DNA from: Piscirickettsiaceae bacterium
GTDB lineage: Bacteria; Pseudomonadota; Gammaproteobacteria; Nitrosococcales; Methylophagaceae
Assembly (NCBI GenBank): GCA_018646825.1
Contig: JABGUA010000132.1
Span: forward strand, 1 to 10,845
Length of the DNA stretch: 10,845 nt
Direction of reading: 5' to 3'
Shown here: positions 1 to 7,082 of the stretch, piece by piece
How positions within the stretch are numbered: position 1 is the stretch's first letter
How the letters are laid out: each line of letters opens with the position of its first letter
The notes under the pieces: generated by a model
The model's database searches: none
Told to the model about the DNA's origin: nothing
The model's input: the letters and a program-made list of their open reading frames with translations, nothing else
Made by a program: the position numbers and the translations under genes

Positions 1-432
1 CCACAAAGTATTATTCATTCTATGGTGGACTATGTTGATGGCTCAGTATTGGCTCAAATGGGTAACCCTGATATGAGAACACCGATAGCGAATGCTTTGG
101 CATGGCCTAACCGTATTGATTCCGGTGTGGCCCCACTGGATTTGGTTGCCATCAGTCAACTTAATTTTTCCAAAGCAGATCACGAACATTTTCCTTGTTT
201 AGCGCTAGCTTACCAAGCACTTGAAGCGGGTGGAACCAGTACAGCGATTCTAAATGCGGCCAATGAAGTTGCTGTTGAGGCTTTCTTAAACAGGCAAATT
301 AAATTTACCGAGATCGCTAAAACCAATGAACACGTATTATCTCAACAAGCGGCGACATCTGGTGAGTCCTTAGAGCAAGTGCTAGCAGATGATCAACAAG
401 CGCGTCAGCTAGCGCTAGATTACATTTCATAA
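1..432 (+). CDS. dxr: 1-deoxy-D-xylulose 5-phosphate reductoisomerase, 3' part (5' end outside window)
   Basis: This is the C-terminal 143 residues of DXR (IspC), the cytosolic NADPH-dependent enzyme that converts DXP to 2-C-methyl-D-erythritol 4-phosphate in the MEP isoprenoid pathway. The frame is open from base 1 (beginning PQSIIHSMVDY), so the gene enters from upstream and the first in-frame ATG at 22 is internal. Family hallmarks are the loop MGNPDMRTPIA, followed by AWPNRIDSGVAPLD and then the C-terminal helical domain with LNAANEVAVEAFL; these align with E. coli Dxr without gaps that I can see. The stop is TAA at 430-432. rseP starts 6 bp later in the same frame, so the two are almost certainly co-transcribed. 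In Pseudomonas-type clusters uppS and cdsA lie upstream of dxr; that part is not visible here. Confidence 0.97.
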   Translation, partial: PQSIIHSMVDYVDGSVLAQMGNPDMRTPIANALAWPNRIDSGVAPLDLVAISQLNFSKADHEHFPCLALAYQALEAGGTSTAILNAANEVAVEAFLNRQIKFTEIAKTNEHVLSQQAATSGESLEQVLADDQQARQLALDYIS

Positions 433-438
433 CCAAGT

Positions 439-1785
439 ATGCAGTCTCTCTTCTTTTTTGTTATCGCGTTGGCGATTTTAATCGCGATACATGAGTTTGG
501 TCATTTCTGGGTTGCCCGCCGGTGTGGCGTCAAAGTACTGAAGTTTTCGATCGGTTTTGGTAAACCTATTTGGCAAAAAACAGCCAGTAACGGGACTCAA
601 TATATTTTGGCAGCAATTCCTTTGGGCGGTTATGTCAAGATGTTGGATGAACGCGAAGGAGATGTCCCTGTTGAACAGTTGGATCAAGCTTTCAACCGCC
701 AGTCATTAGGCAAAAGAACAGCCATTGTTGCAGCCGGCCCTATAGCCAATTTATTATTCGCTATTGTGGCTTACTGGTTAGTTTTTATCTCTGGTATACC
801 GGGAATAAAACCGATTGTTGATGAAGTAGAAGTAGGATCGCCAGCAGCATTTGCACAATTAATGCCTGGCGATCAAATCAATAAAATTAACGGTGAATTG
901 ACACCAACGTGGTCAAGCGTCAATCAAGCCTTTATGACGATAGCAGAACAGGGCGGTACAGCTGAGCTATCAGTTTTAACTCAAGATATAGAACATTTAA
1001 GACGTATTGAGATTACTAAGCAATCTTTGCTTACAGATGAGCCTAAAAGTATTATCAAACAGCTTGGTTTGGTGCCGATGCTATATGACCTAAAGCCTGT
1101 CATTGGGCAAGTGATACCACAGCAAGCAGCTGAATTAGCTGGTCTTCAGACCGGCGATATTATCTTATTGACGGATGGACAGAAAATCGACAGCTGGCGT
1201 GCTTGGGTTGAGGTTATTAAAGCGAGCCCAGAAACAGAATTAACGATAGCGTTAAACCGAGATAATAGGCTTACAACATTAACTCTGAAGCCAAACCGAT
1301 CAGAAGAAGGCCACGGCTTTATAGGCGCTGGTGTTGATGCAACAGCAACAGCAATGCCCGACGCATTAAAGTCAGAACTACGCTATGGCCCTCTAGAAGG
1401 CATAGTCAAAGCTGTGAACATGACTTGGCAAATGTCTTCACTGACAATAAGAAGCTTTATAGCTATGCTAAAAGGCGAGCTATCGAGTAAAAACCTAGGT
1501 GGCCCCATTAGCATTGCCCAATTTGCGGGAGCATCAGCAGATAAAGGCATAACGGCATTTATCAGTTTTTTAGCAATCATTAGTATTAGCTTGGGTATTT
1601 TAAATTTATTACCGATTCCAATTCTTGATGGAGGCCATTTAATGCTGTATTTCTTTGAATGGTTACGAGGAAAACCAATATCAGAAACAGTGCAACTGCA
1701 AGGGCAGAAAATAGGCCTAATTCTGTTGCTGACACTCATGTTTTTTGCTTTTTTCAATGACTTATCGAGACTGTTTGGATTATAA
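439..1785 (+). CDS. rseP: RseP, intramembrane site-2 zinc metalloprotease
   Basis: This 448-residue inner-membrane protease cuts RseA after DegS in the sigma-E envelope stress cascade and also clears remnant signal peptides. The zinc motif HEFGH is at residues 18-22 inside TM1 (about 4-22), and the third zinc ligand is in LDGGH (396-400, Asp397). The FNRQSLGKRTAIVAAGP stretch precedes TM2 (about 95-117). Two PDZ domains lie roughly at 120-210 and 215-305, the second containing AGLQTGDIIL. The conserved NLGGP motif is at 352-356, and the last TM is near 424-443. Length and layout match E. coli RseP (about 450 aa). The ATG at 439 gives the usual short N-terminus before TM1; no clear Shine-Dalgarno is visible in the 6-bp gap after dxr, so translational coupling is likely. 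Placement just before bamA is canonical and links envelope stress sensing to OMP assembly. Confidence 0.97.
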   Translation: MQSLFFFVIALAILIAIHEFGHFWVARRCGVKVLKFSIGFGKPIWQKTASNGTQYILAAIPLGGYVKMLDEREGDVPVEQLDQAFNRQSLGKRTAIVAAGPIANLLFAIVAYWLVFISGIPGIKPIVDEVEVGSPAAFAQLMPGDQINKINGELTPTWSSVNQAFMTIAEQGGTAELSVLTQDIEHLRRIEITKQSLLTDEPKSIIKQLGLVPMLYDLKPVIGQVIPQQAAELAGLQTGDIILLTDGQKIDSWRAWVEVIKASPETELTIALNRDNRLTTLTLKPNRSEEGHGFIGAGVDATATAMPDALKSELRYGPLEGIVKAVNMTWQMSSLTIRSFIAMLKGELSSKNLGGPISIAQFAGASADKGITAFISFLAIISISLGILNLLPIPILDGGHLMLYFFEWLRGKPISETVQLQGQKIGLILLLTLMFFAFFNDLSRLFGL

Positions 1786-1852
1786 GCTTAATGCAGGTAC
1801 ACTAACGCCTTAATCTGAAGAATAGATAGAATTTAAATACGGTTATTAAACG

Positions 1853-4135
1853 ATGAATAAAATATTAAGTCTTATCATTTTATTATTACTGAGCACCGCA
1901 GCATTGGCTGAAAGCTTTGTGATCAAAGATATTCGTGTCGTAGGCCTACAGCGGATCGCCGAAGGAACCGTATTTAATTATATTCCTTACAAAATTGGCG
2001 ACGAAATCGCTAACAGTGAAGCTAAAAATATTATTCGCGCGTTATTTAAATCGAAGTATTTTGATGATGTCAGAGTTGATGCTGAAGATGGCATTGTAAC
2101 GATTAATGTCAGTGAACGCCCTGCAATATCTAGTATAGAGTTTATTGGTAATAAAGACATAGACAGTGAAGACTTGGCTAAATCGTTAAGACAAATAGGC
2201 TTTGCAGAAGGCCAGGTGTTTGAGCAAGCGATACTGGAGCGCGTTGAGTTAGAACTTCAAAGACAGTATTTTAGCCGTGGTAAATATGGTGTCTCAATTG
2301 AATCGAATGTAAGCGACTTATCCCAAAACCGTGTTGCGATCATAATAACGATGCAGGAAGGGATCGTGGCAACGATTGGCGGTATCAATATTGTCGGAAA
2401 CGCCTCCTACCAAGAAGATGACTTATTAAGTGAGTTAGAGTCAACGACCGGCAGCATATTATCTATCATAACGAGAGATAACCAATATTCAAGACAAAAA
2501 CTATCCGCGGACCTAGAAACATTAAGATCATTCTACTTAGATCGTGGTTTTGTTGATTTTGTTGTTGAATCAACTCAAGTATCAATCACTGATGACAAAA
2601 GGCAAATGTTCATCACGATTAATATTTCAGAAGGTGATCGTTATCAGATTAAAGAAGTACGCCTAGCAGGGAATTTAATCGTTCCAGAGAAAGAATTGTT
2701 TGATTTAGTTATCATTAAAAAAGATGCTGTTTTCTCACGGAAACAAGTAACAAAAAGTAGTGAATATTTAACAAATAGACTGGGTAATGACGGCTATGCC
2801 TTTGCCAACGTGAACGCGGTTCCTAAGATAGATCGTGAGAACCATTTAGTGACTTTAACCTTTTATGTTGACCCAGGCCGGCGGGCTTATGTAAGAAGAA
2901 TTAATATCGAAGGCAATAGTAAAACGCGAGATGAAGTGGTCAGGCGTGAACTACGCCAACAAGAAGCATCATGGATTTCGACTAACCAAGTTGAGGTTTC
3001 TCGTGCGCGTATTCAACGTTTAGGTTACTTTGAAGATGTCAACGTTGAAACGATTCCTGTACCAGGCACAGCAGATCAAGTTGACCTTGATTTTACGGTG
3101 ACGGAACAGTCCTCTGGTAGCCTATCTGCAGGTTTAGGGTTTTCAGGATCGGATGGGTTGCTTCTCAATGCGAATATAACACAGCAGAATTTCTTAGGCA
3201 GTGGTAAACATATCAGTTTTGGTTTTAATAATAGTGATACCAATACCGTTTATAATGTTGGTTATACTAATCCGTTTGCGACAGTAGATGGGATAAGTCA
3301 AGGATTTGGTGCTTTTATCCGCGAAACTGACTCGGATGATAATAATAATAATATAGCTAGTTTCAACACGGATGTTTGGGGGGCATCGACGTCTTTTGGT
3401 ATTCCTATTTCCGAAAACAATCGCATTAGCCTTGGTTTAGGTTATGAAAATACCCTGTTAAAGATTCCAGACAATACGACAATCAGACGCTATAGCGACT
3501 TTGTCGAGCGAGAAGGAGAAGAGTTTGATACGTTCTCAGTCTCACTAGGTTGGGCCAGTAATACTAGAAACCATGCAGTATTACCGACAAGAGGTAAATT
3601 ACAGAGACTTTCGGCTGAAGTTGCTGTTCCAGGCGGGTCATTACAGTTTTATAAATTAAATTATGAAGATAGAAGGTATATGCCGCTCAATGATAAGTTG
3701 ACATTGGCATATGGTGGCCGTGTTGGTTATGGTGCTGCATACGGTAGTACAGAAGAGTACCCATTCTTCGAGAATTTCTATGCTGGTGGACAAAACAGTG
3801 TCCGAGGCTTTGTGTCCAATATTTTAGGGGTAAAGGATGATCAACAGGCATTAGGGGGTAACTTTCTTGTTACGGCGGGCACTGAGCTTATTTTCCCTAT
3901 CCCTTTTATGAAAAAGCCATTAAAATCTATTCGCCTAAGCGGCTTTGTTGACGTCGGTAATGTTTACGATGAAAATGAGGACTTTGATGCTGGCCTATTG
4001 CGGTATTCGGCTGGCCTATCCGCGATATGGATCTCACCCTTTGGCCCCGTTTCTATCAGTATAGCGCAGCCGTTTAATGAACAAGAAGATGATGAAACAG
4101 AAATCTTCCAATTTGCTGTTGGTTCATCGTTTTAA
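1853..4135 (+). CDS. bamA: BamA, outer-membrane protein assembly factor (Omp85)
   Basis: This 760-residue core of the BAM complex inserts beta-barrel proteins into the outer membrane. A Sec signal peptide ends at about residue 19 (LLLSTAALA|ES). Five POTRA domains follow, at about 20-90, 91-170, 171-260, 262-340 and 342-415. The Omp85 barrel runs from about 420 to the C-terminus. The diagnostic L6 motif VRGF is at 650-653, preceded by YAGGQNS. The chain ends in FQFAVGSSF, a classic beta-signal with a C-terminal Phe. It is about 50 residues shorter than E. coli BamA (810 aa), apparently in barrel loops, since the POTRA region looks full length. The ATG at 1853 gives a normal signal peptide, but no strong Shine-Dalgarno precedes it. 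A tandem AAT triplet run encodes Asn497-500 in a predicted surface loop. bamB lies about 5 kb downstream in the same window. Confidence 0.98.
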   Translation: MNKILSLIILLLLSTAALAESFVIKDIRVVGLQRIAEGTVFNYIPYKIGDEIANSEAKNIIRALFKSKYFDDVRVDAEDGIVTINVSERPAISSIEFIGNKDIDSEDLAKSLRQIGFAEGQVFEQAILERVELELQRQYFSRGKYGVSIESNVSDLSQNRVAIIITMQEGIVATIGGINIVGNASYQEDDLLSELESTTGSILSIITRDNQYSRQKLSADLETLRSFYLDRGFVDFVVESTQVSITDDKRQMFITINISEGDRYQIKEVRLAGNLIVPEKELFDLVIIKKDAVFSRKQVTKSSEYLTNRLGNDGYAFANVNAVPKIDRENHLVTLTFYVDPGRRAYVRRINIEGNSKTRDEVVRRELRQQEASWISTNQVEVSRARIQRLGYFEDVNVETIPVPGTADQVDLDFTVTEQSSGSLSAGLGFSGSDGLLLNANITQQNFLGSGKHISFGFNNSDTNTVYNVGYTNPFATVDGISQGFGAFIRETDSDDNNNNIASFNTDVWGASTSFGIPISENNRISLGLGYENTLLKIPDNTTIRRYSDFVEREGEEFDTFSVSLGWASNTRNHAVLPTRGKLQRLSAEVAVPGGSLQFYKLNYEDRRYMPLNDKLTLAYGGRVGYGAAYGSTEEYPFFENFYAGGQNSVRGFVSNILGVKDDQQALGGNFLVTAGTELIFPIPFMKKPLKSIRLSGFVDVGNVYDENEDFDAGLLRYSAGLSAIWISPFGPVSISIAQPFNEQEDDETEIFQFAVGSSF

Positions 4136-4147
4136 TTAAAAAATTTT

Positions 4148-4156
4148 GGAGAAGAG
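4148..4156 (+). promoter_or_regulatory. Shine-Dalgarno that fixes the skp start
   Basis: GGAGAAGAG has its GGAG core at 4148-4151, 6 bases before GTG 4158. The spacing favours this GTG over the in-frame TTG at 4146, which overlaps the site, and over the ATG at 4167, which is 15 bases away. Confidence 0.7.
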
Positions 4157-4157
4157 T

Positions 4158-4664
4158 GTGAAAAAAATGAAATTTATCTGGCTATGTCTTTGGATCGCCG
4201 TTTTTAGCACACCCAGTTATGCTGCTGAGCTCAAAATAGGTGTTGTCAATGCTGCGGCAGTGATGGAGCAGTCACCGCAAAAAACACGGGCATTAGCACG
4301 ATTAGAGAAAGAGTTTTCTTCCCGTAGTAAAACTATCGAGAGTAAAATAAAAACCCTAAGGACTAAGCAAGAAAAATTAGTAAAAGACAGCGCTATTTAT
4401 AGTGCGACAGAAAGAAAAAATAAAGAACGTGCGATAGTCAGTGAACAGCGTGACGTCAAGCGATTACAAGATGAGTACAGCGAAGACTTATCTATTCGAC
4501 GTAATGAAGAACTTAGAAAACTAGAAAAAGAAATTGCTCAAACAATCGTTGAATTGGCGAAAAAAGAGTCTTATGATCTTGTTGTTTTTCAAGGTGTCAT
4601 TTTTGCGAGTGATAAGGTTGATATCACTGATAAAGTATTAAAATCACTAAAGGCAAAAAAATAG
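4158..4664 (+). CDS. skp: Skp/OmpH periplasmic chaperone
   Basis: Skp is a trimeric jellyfish-shaped chaperone that holds unfolded outer-membrane proteins in the periplasm and hands them to BAM. Starting from the GTG at 4158, the product is 168 aa. The signal peptide ends near residue 23 (STPSYA|AEL), followed by the strand KIGVVNAAAVMEQSPQ. A long, highly charged Lys/Glu/Arg-rich coiled coil covers about 45-120. The C-terminal body has YDLVVFQGVIFASDKVDIT, a close match to the E. coli C-terminus. The start is set by a GGAGAAGAG Shine-Dalgarno at 4148-4156: the GGAG core is 6 bases from this GTG. The upstream in-frame TTG at 4146 overlaps that site, and the ATG at 4167 is further from it than usual. 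The location between bamA and lpxD is the conserved one. Confidence 0.95.
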   Translation: MKKMKFIWLCLWIAVFSTPSYAAELKIGVVNAAAVMEQSPQKTRALARLEKEFSSRSKTIESKIKTLRTKQEKLVKDSAIYSATERKNKERAIVSEQRDVKRLQDEYSEDLSIRRNEELRKLEKEIAQTIVELAKKESYDLVVFQGVIFASDKVDITDKVLKSLKAKK

Positions 4665-4682
4665 GTTTATTCTAAATCACTC

Positions 4683-5696
4683 ATGTGGACTCTTGAACAA
4701 ATAGCACAGCATGTCAACGGTGAAGTCTTAGGCGATGATACTTGGCAAGTTGACAGCGTTAGCACATTAAAAACAGCTACTAAACATCAAATTAGTTTTT
4801 TATCGAACAGTAAATACACAAAGTATTTATCATCGACAAAAGCAGGCGCAGTGTTAGCATCAAAGCAAACAGCCACTTCAGTGACCGGTAACGCGATTGT
4901 CGTTGATGACCCATACATCGCTTATGCGGTGATTGCGGCCTTGTTAAACCCTGAACCAGAAATAAAACCAATCATTGCATCAACAGCAGTTATTAGTGCT
5001 AAGGCAGAAATAGCGGCTAGTGCAAACGTAGGGCACCATGTCGTTATTAGTGACAACGTTTCTATAGGAGACGGTGCAAATATTGGTGCAGGCACGGTTA
5101 TTCTCCAAGGTGTTAGCATTGGTAAAAATGCTCGAATTAGTCCGAATGTCACAATTTGTGCTCATGTAAAAATCGGTGATAACATCATTATTCATCCTGG
5201 TGTTGTAATTGGATCTGATGGCTTTGGCATAGCCAATAATAAAGGCAAATGGATCAAGGTCCCCCAGTTAGGCAGTGTTGAAATTGGTAACGATGTGGAA
5301 ATTGGTGCCAATACGACAATTGACTGTGGGGCACTAGAAAATACCATTATTGGTAATGGCGTGAAGCTCGATAATCAAATTCAAATTGCGCACAATGACA
5401 TCATTGGTGATAACACGGTAATAGCAGGTTGTGTAGGCATCGCAGGTAGTACCGAAATTGGTCAAAATTGTATTATCGGTGGTGGTGTGGGCATCAGTGG
5501 TCATCTCAATATTACTGATGGTGTTATGATAACCGGTATGACAATGGTGACTAAATCCATTAGGGACCCGGGTAGTTATTCATCGGGCATGCCAGCAGAG
5601 ACAACCAAACAATGGCATAGAAATGTCGTTCGCTATCGTCAATTAGACAAACTAAGCGAACGGGTTAAGAAATTAGAACGTCAGAATCAGCCCTAA
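4683..5696 (+). CDS. lpxD: LpxD, UDP-3-O-(3-hydroxyacyl)glucosamine N-acyltransferase
   Basis: LpxD transfers a 3-hydroxyacyl chain from acyl-ACP to the 2-amino group of UDP-3-O-acylglucosamine, the third step of lipid A synthesis in the cytosol. The 337-residue protein (E. coli 341) has three parts. The N-terminal uridine-binding domain covers about 1-100. A left-handed beta-helix of hexapeptide repeats (many I-G-x-x-x-x-I turns) covers about 100-295. A C-terminal helix ends in DKLSERVKKLERQ. The catalytic His is His237 (in IQIAHND, equivalent to E. coli His239). His274 (SGHLNI) matches E. coli His276. Met288 (TGMTMV) matches E. coli Met290, reported as part of its acyl-length selection. The ATG at 4683 gives the usual MWTLEQIAQHVNGEVLGD opening. 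It lies 18 bp after skp with no obvious Shine-Dalgarno. Confidence 0.97.
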   Translation: MWTLEQIAQHVNGEVLGDDTWQVDSVSTLKTATKHQISFLSNSKYTKYLSSTKAGAVLASKQTATSVTGNAIVVDDPYIAYAVIAALLNPEPEIKPIIASTAVISAKAEIAASANVGHHVVISDNVSIGDGANIGAGTVILQGVSIGKNARISPNVTICAHVKIGDNIIIHPGVVIGSDGFGIANNKGKWIKVPQLGSVEIGNDVEIGANTTIDCGALENTIIGNGVKLDNQIQIAHNDIIGDNTVIAGCVGIAGSTEIGQNCIIGGGVGISGHLNITDGVMITGMTMVTKSIRDPGSYSSGMPAETTKQWHRNVVRYRQLDKLSERVKKLERQNQP

Positions 5697-5798
5697 AAAT
5701 TAAGGCTAGGTACCAGATTTAATAAATGTACAACACGATAGATAGTCCGCTACTAAAAAGAGTAGGAGATGTCTATAATAGTAAAAGGATAAAAAAGC
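5697..5798 (+). other. 102-bp gap between lpxD and fabZ
   Basis: This is the longest gap inside the gene string. It contains a small hairpin CTACT-AAAAAG-AGTAG (5750-5765) with no U-tract, so it is not a standard terminator. It also holds a TATAAT (5774-5779) without a recognisable -35, and an unsupported 28-codon reading frame from ATG 5726 that runs past the fabZ start. I assign no function. It could be an mRNA processing or control point within the operon, but that is inference. Confidence 0.4.
5785..5790 (+). promoter_or_regulatory. Shine-Dalgarno supporting the TTG start of fabZ
   Basis: AAGGAT has its AGGA core at 5786-5789, 9 bases before the TTG at 5799. No in-frame ATG or GTG lies nearby (the ATG at 5818 is out of frame), so this site decides the start. 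Confidence 0.65.
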
Positions 5799-6248
5799 TT
5801 GAATACCATTGATATACATGAAATACAAAAATTACTTCCTCATAGATATCCTTTTTTACTGATAGATCGCGTTATTGACTATACCCCCGGCGAACATTTA
5901 GTGGGTATTAAGAACATTACGTTTAATGAACCTCAGTTCACAGGCCACTTTCCACAACGTGTGATTATGCCAGGTGTATTGATTTTAGAAGCATTAGCTC
6001 AAGCCACAGGCTTACTTGCTTTCAAAACAGCTGATGAATTGAGCTCAGACAAAGAATTATATTACTTAGCAGGCATTGACAATGCCCGATTCAAAAGGCC
6101 AGTAGAGCCAGGTGACCAAATAAAACTAGATGTGAAATTGGTTAAACAAAAACGTAATTTATGGAAGTTCTTTGGCGAAGCAACAGTTGATGGCGAATTA
6201 ATAGTCAGCGCTGACATTATGTGTGTTAATCAACCTTTACCACAATGA
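5799..6248 (+). CDS. fabZ: FabZ, (3R)-hydroxyacyl-ACP dehydratase
   Basis: FabZ removes water from (3R)-hydroxyacyl-ACP to give trans-2-enoyl-ACP in fatty acid elongation. It competes with LpxA and LpxD for the same 3-hydroxyacyl-ACP pool, so its place between their genes makes metabolic sense. The 149-residue hot-dog-fold protein has LLPHRYPFLLIDRV near the N-terminus and the active-site block GHFPQRVIMPGVLILEALAQ, with His50 and Glu64 as the catalytic pair (E. coli His54 and Glu68). It ends with the typical VNQPLPQ-like tail. The start codon is TTG, supported by AAGGAT at 5785-5790 and by the conserved NTIDIHEIQ N-terminus. Its stop overlaps the lpxA start (ATGA at 6245-6248), which indicates translational coupling. 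Confidence 0.97.
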   Translation: MNTIDIHEIQKLLPHRYPFLLIDRVIDYTPGEHLVGIKNITFNEPQFTGHFPQRVIMPGVLILEALAQATGLLAFKTADELSSDKELYYLAGIDNARFKRPVEPGDQIKLDVKLVKQKRNLWKFFGEATVDGELIVSADIMCVNQPLPQ

Positions 6249-7015
6249 TTCATAGCACAGCAATCATAGATCCATTAGCTCAGATAGGTAGTGGTGTTTC
6301 TATTGGACCCTATTCAATTGTAGGACCCGATGTCGAAATTGGTGATGGATGCAATATAGCATCTCATGTGGTTATCAAAGGCCCGACAAAACTAGGCAAA
6401 AACAATAAAATTTTTCAGTTCTCCTCAATAGGTGAAGAGCCGCAAGATAAAAAATATGACGGTGAACGAACGCGGCTAGAGATTGGTGACAATAACCTGA
6501 TAAGAGAAAACGTGACAATTAACAGAGGTACCGGGCAAGGCGGGGGACTGACTAAAATAGGTAATGATAATTGGATTATGGCCTATGTTCATATTGCCCA
6601 TGATTGTATTATTGGTAACGACAATACGTTTGCCAATAATGCAACACTAGCAGGCCATGTCATTATTGATGATTATGTGATTTTAGGTGGGTTTACATTA
6701 ATCAGCCAGTTTAATGCGGTGGGATCGTATTCTTTCAGTGCAATGGGCAGTGTTATATCAAGTAATGTGCCACCTTATGTACTTGTGTCAGGTCATATGG
6801 CAAAACCAGTTGGCGTTAACGTTGAAGGCTTAAAGCGCCGTGGTTTTAGTGTGCAACAAATAAAAAATATCAGGCAAGCATATAAATTAACTTACCGATC
6901 AGGTTTAAAAATAGTAGAGGCTACCAAGGCAATCCAAGACCTAGAGCAAGAGGAAACCGAGCTAAGCCGGTATGCTGATTTTCTTGCCAAACAACAGGGC
7001 GGGATTATTCGTTAG
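6245..7015 (+). CDS. lpxA: LpxA, UDP-N-acetylglucosamine O-acyltransferase
   Basis: LpxA catalyses the first step of lipid A synthesis, moving a (3R)-hydroxyacyl chain from ACP to the 3-OH of UDP-GlcNAc in the cytosol. The 256-residue trimeric left-handed beta-helix protein (E. coli 262) shows hexapeptide repeats over about 1-185 and a C-terminal helical domain beginning at VEGLKRRGFS. The catalytic base is His119 (HIAHDC, E. coli His125), with His116 and His138 also kept. Two substitutions stand out. The acyl-ruler position (E. coli Gly173) is Met167 in SFSAMGS, as in P. aeruginosa LpxA (Met169), which uses C10 chains. The position of E. coli His160 is Ser154 (LISQF). The ATG overlaps the fabZ stop by the ATGA arrangement. 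lpxB, the usual next gene, is absent; a terminator follows instead. Confidence 0.98.
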   Translation: MIHSTAIIDPLAQIGSGVSIGPYSIVGPDVEIGDGCNIASHVVIKGPTKLGKNNKIFQFSSIGEEPQDKKYDGERTRLEIGDNNLIRENVTINRGTGQGGGLTKIGNDNWIMAYVHIAHDCIIGNDNTFANNATLAGHVIIDDYVILGGFTLISQFNAVGSYSFSAMGSVISSNVPPYVLVSGHMAKPVGVNVEGLKRRGFSVQQIKNIRQAYKLTYRSGLKIVEATKAIQDLEQEETELSRYADFLAKQQGGIIR

Positions 7016-7033
7016 ATTAAACAACAGTTAAAT

Positions 7034-7064
7034 AAAAAGGGCTTACCATTGGTAAGCCCTTTTT
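7034..7064 (+). terminator. Bidirectional rho-independent terminator between lpxA and amt
   Basis: A perfect GC-rich stem pairs GGGCTTACC (7039-7047) with GGTAAGCCC (7051-7059) around a 3-base ATT loop. It is flanked by AAAAA (7034-7038) and TTTTT (7060-7064). On the + strand it ends the lpxA transcript 19 bp after the stop. On the - strand the A-run becomes a U-tract, so it should also end the convergent amt transcript, whose stop codon is at 7083-7085. Confidence 0.92.
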
Positions 7065-7082
7065 ATTAGTATCACGATTAAG

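Noticed and set aside
1383..1757. 124-codon - strand reading frame inside rseP
   Set aside because: It is fully antisense to conserved RseP coding sequence, with no family features.
1786..1852. Possible sigma-E promoter for bamA (TCTGAA at 1814-1819)
   Set aside because: No GAAC-type -35 occurs at the needed 15-17 bp spacing upstream, so the match is only to a short -10-like string.
4980..5560. Repeated ATTGGT/GGTAAT-type strings in lpxD, and similar ones in lpxA, as a DNA repeat array
   Set aside because: They encode the hexapeptide turns of the left-handed beta-helix; spacing and sequence follow the protein, not a CRISPR or satellite.
5774..5779. TATAAT in the lpxD-fabZ gap as a promoter for fabZ
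   Set aside because: No -35 element is found at workable spacing, and the start of transcription would fall on the fabZ Shine-Dalgarno itself.
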